From Palsa-504 sp963769715 (GTDB lineage: Bacteria > Actinomycetota > Actinomycetes > Streptosporangiales > Streptosporangiaceae): 64,000 nucleotides of DNA. Every line of letters begins with the position of its first letter. The stretch's first letter is position 1. Positions 48,802 through 56,264 of this stretch are shown here, in pieces. Made by a program: the position numbers and the translations under genes. Location of the stretch: NCBI GenBank assembly GCA_963769715.1, contig CAVYNE010000035.1:62001-126000 (forward strand), in the 5' to 3' direction. Under the pieces are notes generated by a model. That model was not told where the DNA came from. It searched no databases and saw only the letters and a list, made by a program, of their open reading frames with translations.

Positions 48802-48809
48802 GGCCGGCT

Positions 48810-50672
48810 TCAGCCCCGGTAACCGGACTCGGGCCCAGGCCGCGCCGCCTGCTGGCGGAGCCGCGCTTCTACCAGCGGGAGCAAGCGGATCAGCGACGCT
48901 CCGTTCCCGCCGGGCACCGTGCCGCGGATGCTCATGATCACGGTCAGCGGGCCCACGTAGAGCACAGTCTGGTCGCCAAGCAGATAGCCGTCCGCCAGCC
49001 CGGGAACGGGCCATCCAGTTTGCGCCGCAGTCCGGCTGCCCGGCGGGCGTCTCGTGTCGCGCACATCGATCCTCAGCACGGGAGTGGCCTTCCTGGCCGG
49101 CTGCCAGGTCATCGCCCGGCCGACGGGGCTGCTGACGTGATTACCCTGGACCGGGCCGCCGAGGACGGCGGCCGCTTCGTCGACTGTCACCAGGTCGGCT
49201 GGGTCGGGCAGGCCACCGGTGGCGGCCCGCTGCTGTTCGGCCGCGACGGCCGCGAGCGGGCGCGCGACGGTCGGCCGCTCCACCGGCTCAACCGCCTCCT
49301 GGTCCCGGTTGCGCAGGTTCACCCGGGCGTGCACGAACGTACCCGGCGTCAGCAGCCGGTACGGCTCGCTGCCGATGGTGAGGTCCCATGCCTTGGCGCG
49401 CATCCCGTCGTCGATCGCGACGTGGTACTGGTCCGGGCTCTCGTCGCCCTTGACCACCCACTGCCTGATCACCTGGCCGTCGAACTCGGCGAACCGCGGG
49501 AACAGTGTCTGCCGCGCCAGCCACACGCCGACACAAGCGATGACAGCCGCTACGGTCAGGCCCACGATTTGTTCGGCCAGCGCCGCCATGCCGTGCGTAC
49601 CCAGCCAGATCACCACGAGGACGTAGAGAATGGGCCCGAAGATGAGCGCCACCAGGAGGAGGATGACCCGCGGCCAGCGCCACGTGCTGGTCTCGATCTC
49701 GATCTGCTGCCAGCCTCCGCGGTAGCTGGACCATGCCACGTTGGTGCCGCCCGGGGCGAAGACCGCCACCGCGGCGGGCGCGGCCCCGAGGGCGGCCGCG
49801 TAGGCCAGCACCCGTCCCCCGCCGCCGGAGGCGGCCAGGCCAGCAGCGCCGCCGGAGGCGGCCAGGCCAGCAGCGCCGCCGGAGGCGGCCAGGCCAGCAG
49901 CGCCGCCGGAGGCGGCCAGGCCAGCAGCGCCGCCGGGTACCTCCGCGACGGCCGACCGCCACCGGTCCAGCGCCGCCCGGCCCGCCGCACTGCGGCGCCG
50001 GCTGGTCCCGACGCCGATGGTGACCCCGCACCCGACGAGATACGGCAGGCCCACGTAGACCAGCGCGCCGTGCCGGTGCGCGGCGATGACGGCTGCGAGC
50101 AGCGCTCCGGCCGGGATGAGCAACAGCGCGCACAGCAGCCCGATCCGGCGTCCGCTGAGCCGGGGTCTGGTCAGCCCGCGCTGGCGCGCATCGTCCTCGA
50201 CCTCCTCGCGGAACGCCTTCATGAAGTCGGTTTCCCCGCCCTCGAAGCCATCCGACAGGGCCGGGGCGGGAACTTCGCCGCGGGCGCCCGCCCGCAGCGC
50301 CACGTGCGCCACCACCCGCCGCTCGAACGGCGCGAGCGGTTCACCCGGTGTCTCGGCGGGCACCACGCACATGACCGACCCCGCCGGTCCCCCGTCTCCG
50401 CCCAGTCCAGCCGGCGCCTGTCCCGCCAGCCCGTTCACCTGGAACCAGCCGCGGGCGGCCAGGTCGATCAGGGTGGCCCTGAAACCGAGCTTGTCGAGCT
50501 TCCCGGTTAGCAAGCTGATCACCGCCGGCGGCTCGCCGCCGCCGTGCGGCGGCGTCGGCGCAGTACCACCCTCCAGGCCGGCGTCCCGGCGCGGCCCAGA
50601 AGACGGTACGACCAGCAGCAGGATGAACAGCAACAGCCATCCCGCAACGGCAACAGCGGCCACAGGAAACAC
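48810..50672 (-). CDS. DUF2207-like membrane protein with Gly/Ala repeats
   Basis: About 620 residues. The N-terminal helix (FPVAAVAVAGWLLLFILLLVV) is followed by LTGKLDKLGFRATLIDLAARGWFQV, the typical C-terminal-type module of DUF2207 (YciQ-like) proteins, two helices near 175-215, an insert of four GGAAGLAAS repeats, two more helices (VILLLVALIFGPILYVLVVIWLG and IVGLTVAAVIACVGVWLA) and a soluble end. The last 120 residues (DPADLVTVDEAAAVLGGPVQ and LADGYLLGDQTVLYVGPLTVIMSIRG) resemble substrate-type lipoprotein domains. I chose GTG 50672 since GGAGGGG lies six bases upstream. It sits between the two condensing-enzyme genes and is flanked by the two copies of their cis motif. Confidence 0.75.
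   Translation of the reverse strand: MFPVAAVAVAGWLLLFILLLVVPSSGPRRDAGLEGGTAPTPPHGGGEPPAVISLLTGKLDKLGFRATLIDLAARGWFQVNGLAGQAPAGLGGDGGPAGSVMCVVPAETPGEPLAPFERRVVAHVALRAGARGEVPAPALSDGFEGGETDFMKAFREEVEDDARQRGLTRPRLSGRRIGLLCALLLIPAGALLAAVIAAHRHGALVYVGLPYLVGCGVTIGVGTSRRRSAAGRAALDRWRSAVAEVPGGAAGLAASGGAAGLAASGGAAGLAASGGAAGLAASGGGGRVLAYAAALGAAPAAVAVFAPGGTNVAWSSYRGGWQQIEIETSTWRWPRVILLLVALIFGPILYVLVVIWLGTHGMAALAEQIVGLTVAAVIACVGVWLARQTLFPRFAEFDGQVIRQWVVKGDESPDQYHVAIDDGMRAKAWDLTIGSEPYRLLTPGTFVHARVNLRNRDQEAVEPVERPTVARPLAAVAAEQQRAATGGLPDPADLVTVDEAAAVLGGPVQGNHVSSPVGRAMTWQPARKATPVLRIDVRDTRRPPGSRTAAQTGWPVPGLADGYLLGDQTVLYVGPLTVIMSIRGTVPGGNGASLIRLLPLVEARLRQQAARPGPESGYRG
49821..49928 (-). repeat. In-frame 27-nt tandem repeat (4 perfect copies)
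   Basis: Four identical 27-base units, plus strand beginning GCCGCCGGAGGCGGCC, encoding GGAAGLAAS on the minus strand in the middle of the DUF2207-like protein. There are no unique spacers, so it is not a CRISPR array. Confidence 0.95.
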
Positions 50673-50830
50673 GACATTCCCCTCCGCCCCAGCTATCACC
50701 CCAGGTCGCGAGCTTGGTCGGCCCTGCCGTCCGGGATTCTCCTCCGCCGTAACCTGTCACGGGCGCTGCGGCCATCTGGTTCAGGCCCCCGTCCCGTCCC
50801 AGGACAGGATTGACAAAAGGCGAGCCCTCA

Positions 50831-50862
50831 TCAATATTGATTGAATTCAATGTCCCGAACGA
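50831..50862. promoter_or_regulatory. AT-rich cis motif, site B (upstream of HTH-citrate synthase)
   Basis: Thirty-two bases closely matching site A: TCAATATTGA, then the 12-base palindrome ATTGAATTCAAT, then TCCCGAACGA. It ends 17 bases before ATG 50880. TATTGA (50835-50840) could also be a -10 hexamer for a leaderless start at ATG 50850. Confidence 0.8.
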
Positions 50863-50879
50863 ACCGCGGGTGGCAGCGC

Positions 50880-52088
50880 ATGGCCGACTTCCTGACCGCC
50901 CGCGAGGCCGCCCAGCGGATCGGTGTCAAGCCCGCCACGCTGTACGCGTACGTCAGCCGCGGCGTGCTCAGCCGGGGCAAGGCGGCGGACGGCCGGGTCA
51001 GCCTCTTCGACGCCGACGAGGTCGAGCGGCTGGCCAGGCGGGGGAGGCCGCGGCGGCCCGCCGGGGTCGCGGATTTCACGGTCGAGTCGGCCATCACTGA
51101 GATCACCGGCGACAGCCTCCGTTTCCGCGGCCTGGACGCCAGCCGTCTCGCGGTCAGCCGCACCTTCGAGGATGTCGCCGAACTGCTCTGGACCGGCGAG
51201 TTCCGGTCCGCGCGGGAGCCGTGGCAGGCCAGGCCCGCGGCGCTGGCCGCCGGGCGGGCCGCGCAGGCGGCGCTGCCCGCCGGGACGCTGCCGCTCGAGC
51301 GGCTCCAGGTGATCGTTCCGGCGATGGCGGCCACCGATCCGCTCCGGCTCCAGTTCGACCCGGCCGCCGTGCTCGCGGCCGGGCGGAGCATCATCGCCGG
51401 CATGGTGGACTGCCTCCCCTCGGGTGGCACTCCCGGGCTGGGCGAGCCGGTCGCCGGGCGCCTCTGGTCGCGGCTATGCGACCACCGGGCCAGCCCGGGC
51501 CTGCTGCGCGCGGTGTCCGCCGCGCTGGTGCTGCTGGCCGACCACGAACTCGCCGCCTCGACGCTGGCCGCCCGGGCCGCCGCCTCGGTGCGCGCGGATC
51601 CGTACGCCGTGGTCGCGACCGGCCTGGGCGCGATGAGCGGGGCGCTGCACGGCGGGGCATCGCTCGGCGCGGAGATGCTGATGGCCGCGGCCAGCGGCCC
51701 GGATGACGTTCCCCGGGTGGTAGCCGAACTGTTGCGCCGGGGTGAAAAGGTGCCCGGCTTCGGGCACTTCGTGTACCGCGGCGGCGACCCGCGCGCCATG
51801 GTGCTGCTGGACCTGGTGCGCCGGGCCGCGCCGAAGTCGGGCCAGCTCGCGGTGGCCGACGCCGTGCTCGCTGAGGTCAGGCAGAAGTCCCTGCCCGAAC
51901 CGAACATCGACTTCGCGATCGCCACCCTGGCCCGGGTGGCGGGCATGGTCAGGGGCGCCGGGGAGGCGATATTCGCGGTCGCCCGGACGGCGGGCTGGAT
52001 CGCCCATGCCCTCGAGGCCTACGCCGGGCCCGGCCCGCTGCGGCCTCGGGCGGTCTACACCGGAAGGCCCGCGACCGACGGCTCGTGA
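50880..52088 (+). CDS. Citrate/2-methylcitrate synthase-like protein with N-terminal DNA-binding domain
   Basis: A 402-residue fusion. Residues 1-55 form a MerR/excisionase-type HTH (FLTAREAAQRIGVKPATLYAYVSRGVLSRG, then GRVSLFDADEVERLARRG). The rest is citrate synthase: ITGDSLRFRGLDASRL, the catalytic His region ALHGGASLGAEML, GFGHFVYRGGDPRA with the second His, and KSLPEPNIDFAIATLARV with the active-site Asp zone. Such HTH-citrate synthase fusions occur in actinobacteria and are uncharacterised; the enzyme could sense its own substrate and bind DNA. The palindromic site B lies directly upstream and its twin precedes the other condensing enzyme. ATG 50850 is an alternative start that falls inside site B. 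Confidence 0.88.
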   Translation: MADFLTAREAAQRIGVKPATLYAYVSRGVLSRGKAADGRVSLFDADEVERLARRGRPRRPAGVADFTVESAITEITGDSLRFRGLDASRLAVSRTFEDVAELLWTGEFRSAREPWQARPAALAAGRAAQAALPAGTLPLERLQVIVPAMAATDPLRLQFDPAAVLAAGRSIIAGMVDCLPSGGTPGLGEPVAGRLWSRLCDHRASPGLLRAVSAALVLLADHELAASTLAARAAASVRADPYAVVATGLGAMSGALHGGASLGAEMLMAAASGPDDVPRVVAELLRRGEKVPGFGHFVYRGGDPRAMVLLDLVRRAAPKSGQLAVADAVLAEVRQKSLPEPNIDFAIATLARVAGMVRGAGEAIFAVARTAGWIAHALEAYAGPGPLRPRAVYTGRPATDGS

Positions 52089-52115
52089 CGCCGTACTGCG
52101 GGTGACCTAACGCGG

Positions 52116-52637
52116 CTACTCGCCGGTGGCGCCGTCGATCTGCTCGCGCAGGAGGTCGGCGTGGCCCAGATGCCGCGCGTACTCCTCGATCATGTGCAGG
52201 TAGATCATCCTCAGCGACATGAGCTCATTGCGGTGAGTGAAGGTATCGTCCAGGGAGGCGTGCGCCACGGCCGCGTCGGCGAGCTTGAATTCCTCGGTCA
52301 GCCGGGCGTAGTCGGCGGCGGCCCGGCCCGGATCGACGCGCTCGAAATCAGCCGTCTTGTCGCTGCCGAACGGGTCGTCGACGGGCTCGCCCGCGAACCG
52401 CTGGCGGAACCACGCCCGCTCTACCTTGGTCATGTGTCGCACCAGCCCGAGCAGCGACAGGCCTGATGGCGGCACGGTCCGCCCGGCCAGCTGCTCACCG
52501 GTCAGGCCGGCGCACTTGTACAGCAGCGTCGCGCGTTGCCAGTCGAGAAACGCCTGCAGCATCGGGCGCTCGGGGCCAGTTAGCGGTCCCTCTGGCCGCT
52601 CCACATCCGGGGCTTTCCACGTCACGGCGCCTATCAT
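52116..52637 (-). CDS. DinB/DUF664 family protein
   Basis: A 173-residue four-helix-bundle protein of the DinB superfamily, DUF664 branch. Candidate metal His residues are in LGLVRHMTKVERAWF, VAHASLDD and MIYLHMIEEYARHLGHADLLREQIDG. Many actinobacterial members are mycothiol-dependent transferases or maleylpyruvate isomerase-like enzymes, but no specific reaction can be named. The start may be ATG 52637 or, by comparison with relatives that begin VTW(K/T)AP, the GTG four codons later. It converges with the HTH-citrate synthase gene, 27 bases apart, and lies 35 bases downstream of the DUF1707 gene on its own strand. Confidence 0.85.
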   Translation of the reverse strand: MIGAVTWKAPDVERPEGPLTGPERPMLQAFLDWQRATLLYKCAGLTGEQLAGRTVPPSGLSLLGLVRHMTKVERAWFRQRFAGEPVDDPFGSDKTADFERVDPGRAAADYARLTEEFKLADAAVAHASLDDTFTHRNELMSLRMIYLHMIEEYARHLGHADLLREQIDGATGE

Positions 52638-52672
52638 TCCACGTCCGGCGGGGTGAGCCGGCGATGAGGCGG

Positions 52673-53296
52673 CTACCTGCGCAGGGCGAGTCGCCCGGGC
52701 GGGCGGGTGGCGATCTCCACCGTGCCCTTGTAGGCGATGCCGCGCACCTGGATCACCGGGGCGTCCGCCGGCAGCCGGTAGCCGGGGTCCTCCTCGTCAT
52801 CCTGGTCCTGGGTGACGCCGAAGCCGGTCATCTCGACCCGGACGCTCGGCGGCACCAGGATCGTCATCCGGGACTTGTAGGCCACCGCCACGAACGTGGT
52901 GACCGGGCCGCTGAGTTCGGCCGCCCGCAGGTCGAGCCAGCCGCCACCCTTGTAGACGACCGTCGTGTAGCGTTCCGGCACCCGCCAGCGCCCGGCCCGC
53001 CGGACCGAGCTCTTCAGCGCGATGGCGAACCGGCCGGGGCCGCGGCCGGGAATCGCGGGCGCGGCGGCGGGCGCCGCCGTCTGCGCGGGCAGGTCGGCGA
53101 GCAGGACGTCGAGGTCCGCGTGCGTGCGCGCGGTAAGGGCGGCCCGGGTTCGCACGTCGAACTCGGCATCGTCCAGGCGGCCTTCGGCGAATGCGTCCTG
53201 CACCCGCTGTACCACGGCGTCTCGCTCCCGGTCCGAAGCCCGAGTCGCCGTCTCTTGCACCTCTGGCACCCCAGAGTCCCCGTCGGTCGCCGCCAT
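52673..53296 (-). CDS. DUF1707 protein with cell-wall-stress-response (LiaF/YvqF-like) C-terminal domain
   Basis: A 207-residue soluble protein. DUF1707 spans about 18-72 (TRASDRERDAVVQRVQDAFAE, GRLDDAEFDVRTRAAL, ARTHADLDVLLADLP). An Ala/Pro linker leads to a beta-rich domain (AIALKSSVRRAGRWRVPERYTTVVYKGGGWLDLRAA, VTTFVAVAYKSRMTILVPPSVRVEMTGFGV, APVIQVRGIAYKGTVEI) that resembles the DUF2154/LiaF C-terminal repeats with their alternating strands. No transmembrane helix is present, unlike the other three DUF1707 proteins of the window. A role in envelope stress sensing is suggested by the domain but not proven. ATG 53296 is preceded by a GGAA-type site. Confidence 0.85.
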   Translation of the reverse strand: MAATDGDSGVPEVQETATRASDRERDAVVQRVQDAFAEGRLDDAEFDVRTRAALTARTHADLDVLLADLPAQTAAPAAAPAIPGRGPGRFAIALKSSVRRAGRWRVPERYTTVVYKGGGWLDLRAAELSGPVTTFVAVAYKSRMTILVPPSVRVEMTGFGVTQDQDDEEDPGYRLPADAPVIQVRGIAYKGTVEIATRPPGRLALRR

Positions 53297-53315
53297 GACA
53301 TTCCCTTCCGCCCGA

Positions 53316-54104
53316 TTAAGCGATCGAGATGTATCGTAACTCGATTCGCCGGGTGATGCGCAGCTTGGACTGCTGATGCGGAAGTTCTTCCCAGTCTGTC
53401 ATGAATTGTCCGGTCAGGCCGTACCGGTCGGCCAGCGCCACCAGGGTCTCGGTCCGGTAATAGAAGTCCTCGCGCAGCACTTGGTGCTCGGCGCCCTCGG
53501 TCCGGTCGAAGGTGAAGTCGAAGAAACCGTCCGGCTTAATGACCCGCCCGACGTGGGCCAGGCAGTCCTCGATTATCTCGATGGGGGAGTGCGAGAACAC
53601 GCTGTGCGCATGCGCCACGTCGAAGTGCCCGGACGGCAGGAACGCCAGCTTCAGGTCCTGGACCAGGGTCAGGTGCGGCAGCTTGTCCTGCAGGCCGACC
53701 TCGGCCAGCGTGCGCTGCGCGGCCAGCAGGATGTCGGGGGAGATGTCGATCCCGTAGTAGTCGCCCGCGTCCAGGTAGTCGATGAACAGGCGGCCCGCCC
53801 GCAGGTTCCCGCAGCCGATCTCGAGCATCCGCATGCCTGGCTTGAGGCCGTGCGAGACCAGGTAGTCGAACTGCATCTGGCCGATCTTGAGCCAGGACTC
53901 GTGCGTGTGGCTGCCGACCGCGCCCTCGTCGCTGCGGGCGGCATCGGACTTCATCACCGCGCGGTAGTAGCTCACGTGGTCGCGGTTCTTCAGCCGCAGC
54001 GCCGCGTCGCGGGCCAGTCGGCGGACGTGCGGCGCGATGCGCTCGGGGTGACGGGCGGCGTAACGGATCATGAACGTCAGCCGTGAACGGTCGTTCGGAT
54101 GCAT
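53316..54104 (-). CDS. Class I SAM-dependent methyltransferase
   Basis: A 262-residue Rossmann-fold methyltransferase. The SAM motifs are LKPGMRMLEIGCGNLRAGRLFIDYL, YYGIDISPDILLAAQRTL, FDVAHAHSVFSHSPIEIIEDCLAHVGRVIKPDGFFDFTF, with a final QQSKLRITRRIE. The N-terminal 80 residues are helical and basic (MIRYAARHPERIAPHVRRLARDAALRL). Glycan or lipid-linked targets are common for relatives of this shape, but the substrate is unknown. I use ATG 54104; the frame stays open upstream through low-complexity sequence that contains the 58-nt palindrome and has no family match. The next gene on the plus strand is 850 bases away. Confidence 0.85.
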   Translation of the reverse strand: MHPNDRSRLTFMIRYAARHPERIAPHVRRLARDAALRLKNRDHVSYYRAVMKSDAARSDEGAVGSHTHESWLKIGQMQFDYLVSHGLKPGMRMLEIGCGNLRAGRLFIDYLDAGDYYGIDISPDILLAAQRTLAEVGLQDKLPHLTLVQDLKLAFLPSGHFDVAHAHSVFSHSPIEIIEDCLAHVGRVIKPDGFFDFTFDRTEGAEHQVLREDFYYRTETLVALADRYGLTGQFMTDWEELPHQQSKLRITRRIELRYISIA

Positions 54105-54386
54105 GCCCCATAGTGAAGCAGAATCCGTCCCGCCGCGGACGCCAGCCACCCGGGTCCGCCTGCGTTCCCGAGTCCCTGGCCGGCGGCTAACCCGACAATT
54201 CGCACGGCGAGCAACGCCGAGGCCATTATCGTGGACCGCTACTGCCCTAATAGAGCCTGTCGCGCACCCGATCCCCGGCCGGTCCCCGCCTCCACCCCCC
54301 TGCCCGGGCCCGCCCCAGCCCGCGCTCGCCACTGCATCCCCACCCATCCCCCTCTCCCCGCCCGCACCATCCCGTTCGCCTCCCCG

Positions 54387-54444
54387 AGTCAATGAACGCG
54401 CCGTTCTACTGCAAAGAATCACTAGAACGCCGCGTTCATTGAAT
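54387..54444. repeat. 58-nt imperfect palindrome, copy 2
   Basis: Same 22-14-22 layout as 47362-47419. Inner arms TCAATGAACGCG...GTTCTA (54389-54408) and 54423-54442 pair at 19 of 20 positions, with a 14-base loop. Compared with copy 1, a T-A pair is replaced by C-G and a C-G pair by T-A, so pairing is kept where the sequence changes. Confidence 0.9.
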
Positions 54445-54727
54445 CCCGCGGCGCATGCACGCCACCTGGCCGGGGACCGGTATGGGGGGAATGTGCTGGT
54501 TTGGTGAGGGCGGGGCGGTGAGGTGCCGGGGCAGCGAGCGGGAATGGCTACGGCGGGTGCTGGTGCCGTGATCGCCCGGCGTCAGGAGTCATCGTGGTTG
54601 TCAGGCCCGGGGCCAGGGCCGTGCCCACGGCACCGGCCGCCTGCGGCTGGCCTTGGCGCGGCAGCCAGAAGAGATACGCGACAGCCTCAATAGGGGTCGC
54701 GCTACCCTGCCGCGGGGCGCTGGCAGA

Positions 54728-54748
54728 GTTGAGTTATCTAGACTCAAG
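54728..54748 (+). promoter_or_regulatory. HAIR-like inverted repeat (HspR-type operator candidate)
   Basis: GTTGAGT-N7-ACTCAAG, one base from the HspR-associated inverted repeat consensus CTTGAGT-N7-ACTCAAG, with the exact seven-base spacer. TTGAGT (54729-54734) followed after 16 bases by TATCGA (54751-54756) could be a promoter overlapped by the operator. The first downstream gene is the MFS transporter. Confidence 0.55.
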
Positions 54749-54962
54749 AATATCGACACTCTGGCGAAATAATTCTTTGGTCACGCGAAGGCCGGGTCTG
54801 GCGGGCGATTTCCGTCTTCCGAAACGGCCCAAGTTGGGTCTATGTTACTCAATTTAGTTGAGCATGGTATCTGGTACGGCCATTGGCCGGGTGGCACGAT
54901 CCGGTTGCATGAGGCGCGAGTGGCTGCGGCGCAGAAAGTGGGGGGCAGGGGAGGTGGGTGGG

Positions 54963-56264
54963 GTGCTGGCGGAGCGGAACTTCCGCCGGTTCTACTCCGG
55001 CTACGTGACGTCCTTGCTCGGCTCGTCGATGTCCACGGTGGCGATCGCCTGGGCGGTGCTGGACAGCGGGGGGAGCGCGACCAGCCTGGGATTCGTGTTC
55101 GCGGCCGGCGTCGTACCGCAGGTGCTGCTGCTGCCGTTCGCCGGAGCGGTCGCCGACCGGCTCGGCCGGCGCCGGGTGATGCTCGCTGCGGACGTGCTCC
55201 GCTGCGGTGCGCAGGGCTCGCTCGCGGTGGCGCTGTTCGTGGGCCGGCCCGCGCTCTGGCTGTTCGTCCTGCTGGCCTGGCTTCAGGGCGCGGGGGAGGC
55301 GTTCTTCATGCCGGCCCTCGACGCGCTGACCGTGGAGATCTCGCCCCGGGACCAGCTCGGCAACGCGAACGCGCTGTACGGGCTGGCCACCTCGGCCACC
55401 AGGATCGCCGGGCCCGCACTGGGCGGGCTGCTCGTCGCCGTGGCCGGAGCGGCCGTGGTGGTGGCCGCGGACGCGGCGTCCTACGCCGTGAGCGTGCTGG
55501 CGCTCAGCCTGCTCCGTGTGCCCGACGGCGGGCGCGGCGGGAATCCTGCGGTGCGGCGGAGCCTGCTGCGCGACATGGCCGAGGGCTGGACGGAATTCCG
55601 GTCACGGACCTGGCTGTGGGTGGTCACCGTGCAGTTCGCCTTCTTCAACCTGATCACCTGGGCGCCCTGGATGCTGCTCGGCCCGGTCATGGGCCGCGCC
55701 TACCTGGGCGGCGCCGCGATCTGGGGCCTGATCATGGCGGTGCAGGGCGCGGGCGCGATCGTAGCCGGGCTGCTCTCGCTCGGCCGCCGGCCCCGGCGGC
55801 CGATGGTGGTCGCGACGATCGGCACGTTCTGCTACGCGCTGCCCGACATCCCGATGGCCCTGCACGCGGTGGCCGGATGGGTGGCCGTCGCCGCGTTCGC
55901 CTGCGGTGCGGGCTCGGCCACCTTCGGCATCTTCTTCGGCACCGCCATGCAGCAGCAGGTGCCGCCAGACATGCTGGCCCGGGTCAGCTCGCTCAGCCTC
56001 TTCCCCGCCTACGGCGTCGGCGTGATCGGGTACGCCATCGACGGGCCGCTGGCGGCCGCGGTAGGGCCGTCGGCGGTCTTCGCCGTGGGCGCCGTCTACG
56101 GCCTGCTGAGCAGCGCGGCCGTGCTGACGCTACGGTCCGTCCGCGCCGTCCGCTGGTGCGACCAAGACGACGAGCCCGTCCCCGGCCGAGGCAGGAGGAG
56201 CCAGGGCCGGCCCCCGCGATTAGTGCTTTCTCACCGCACCGCGGAGGGCGGCGAAGGCGGCTAG
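54963..56264 (+). CDS. MFS transporter (EntS/MFS_3-like)
   Basis: Major-facilitator permease of about 433 residues with twelve predicted helices. LAERNFRRFYSGYVTSLLGSSMSTVAIAWAVLD at the start, the loop 2-3 signature GAVADRLGRRRVMLAADVLR and FFMPALDALTVEISPRDQLGNANALYGLATSATRIAGPALGG are typical of the enterobactin-exporter/macrolide-efflux (MFS_3) group. I place the start at GTG 54963 because AGGGGAGG lies eight bases upstream and the first family residues follow at once; ATG 54909 and TTG 54858 are upstream alternatives. The basic C-terminal tail overlaps the end of the convergent TPR gene by 45 bases. The substrate is unknown. Confidence 0.87.
   Translation: MLAERNFRRFYSGYVTSLLGSSMSTVAIAWAVLDSGGSATSLGFVFAAGVVPQVLLLPFAGAVADRLGRRRVMLAADVLRCGAQGSLAVALFVGRPALWLFVLLAWLQGAGEAFFMPALDALTVEISPRDQLGNANALYGLATSATRIAGPALGGLLVAVAGAAVVVAADAASYAVSVLALSLLRVPDGGRGGNPAVRRSLLRDMAEGWTEFRSRTWLWVVTVQFAFFNLITWAPWMLLGPVMGRAYLGGAAIWGLIMAVQGAGAIVAGLLSLGRRPRRPMVVATIGTFCYALPDIPMALHAVAGWVAVAAFACGAGSATFGIFFGTAMQQQVPPDMLARVSSLSLFPAYGVGVIGYAIDGPLAAAVGPSAVFAVGAVYGLLSSAAVLTLRSVRAVRWCDQDDEPVPGRGRRSQGRPPRLVLSHRTAEGGEGG

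Larger units (their letters stand above)
54105..54962. other. Largest gene-free interval (about 860 bases)
   Basis: No convincing gene was found. The interval holds a C-rich tract (about 54270-54385), the second 58-nt palindrome (54387-54444), an AT-richer island (54720-54790) with a HAIR-like inverted repeat and a possible promoter, and CTCAA-N5-TTGAG at 54848-54862. A plus-strand frame at 54594-54857 lacks family features and is not annotated as a gene. The interval probably contains the control region of the MFS gene. Confidence 0.6.

Noticed and set aside
49821..49928. Regular 27-base repeats resembling a CRISPR array
   Set aside because: The units abut with no unique spacers, stay in frame in a real protein and encode GGAAGLAAS; there are no cas genes.
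54116..54422. N-terminal extension of the methyltransferase to 54422
   Set aside because: The added residues are low complexity, overlap the 58-nt palindrome, and the SAM-methyltransferase pattern begins after ATG 54104.
54594..54857. 87-codon plus-strand frame in the large gap
   Set aside because: No ribosome site, no hydrophobic or family pattern, and it runs across the HAIR-like operator.
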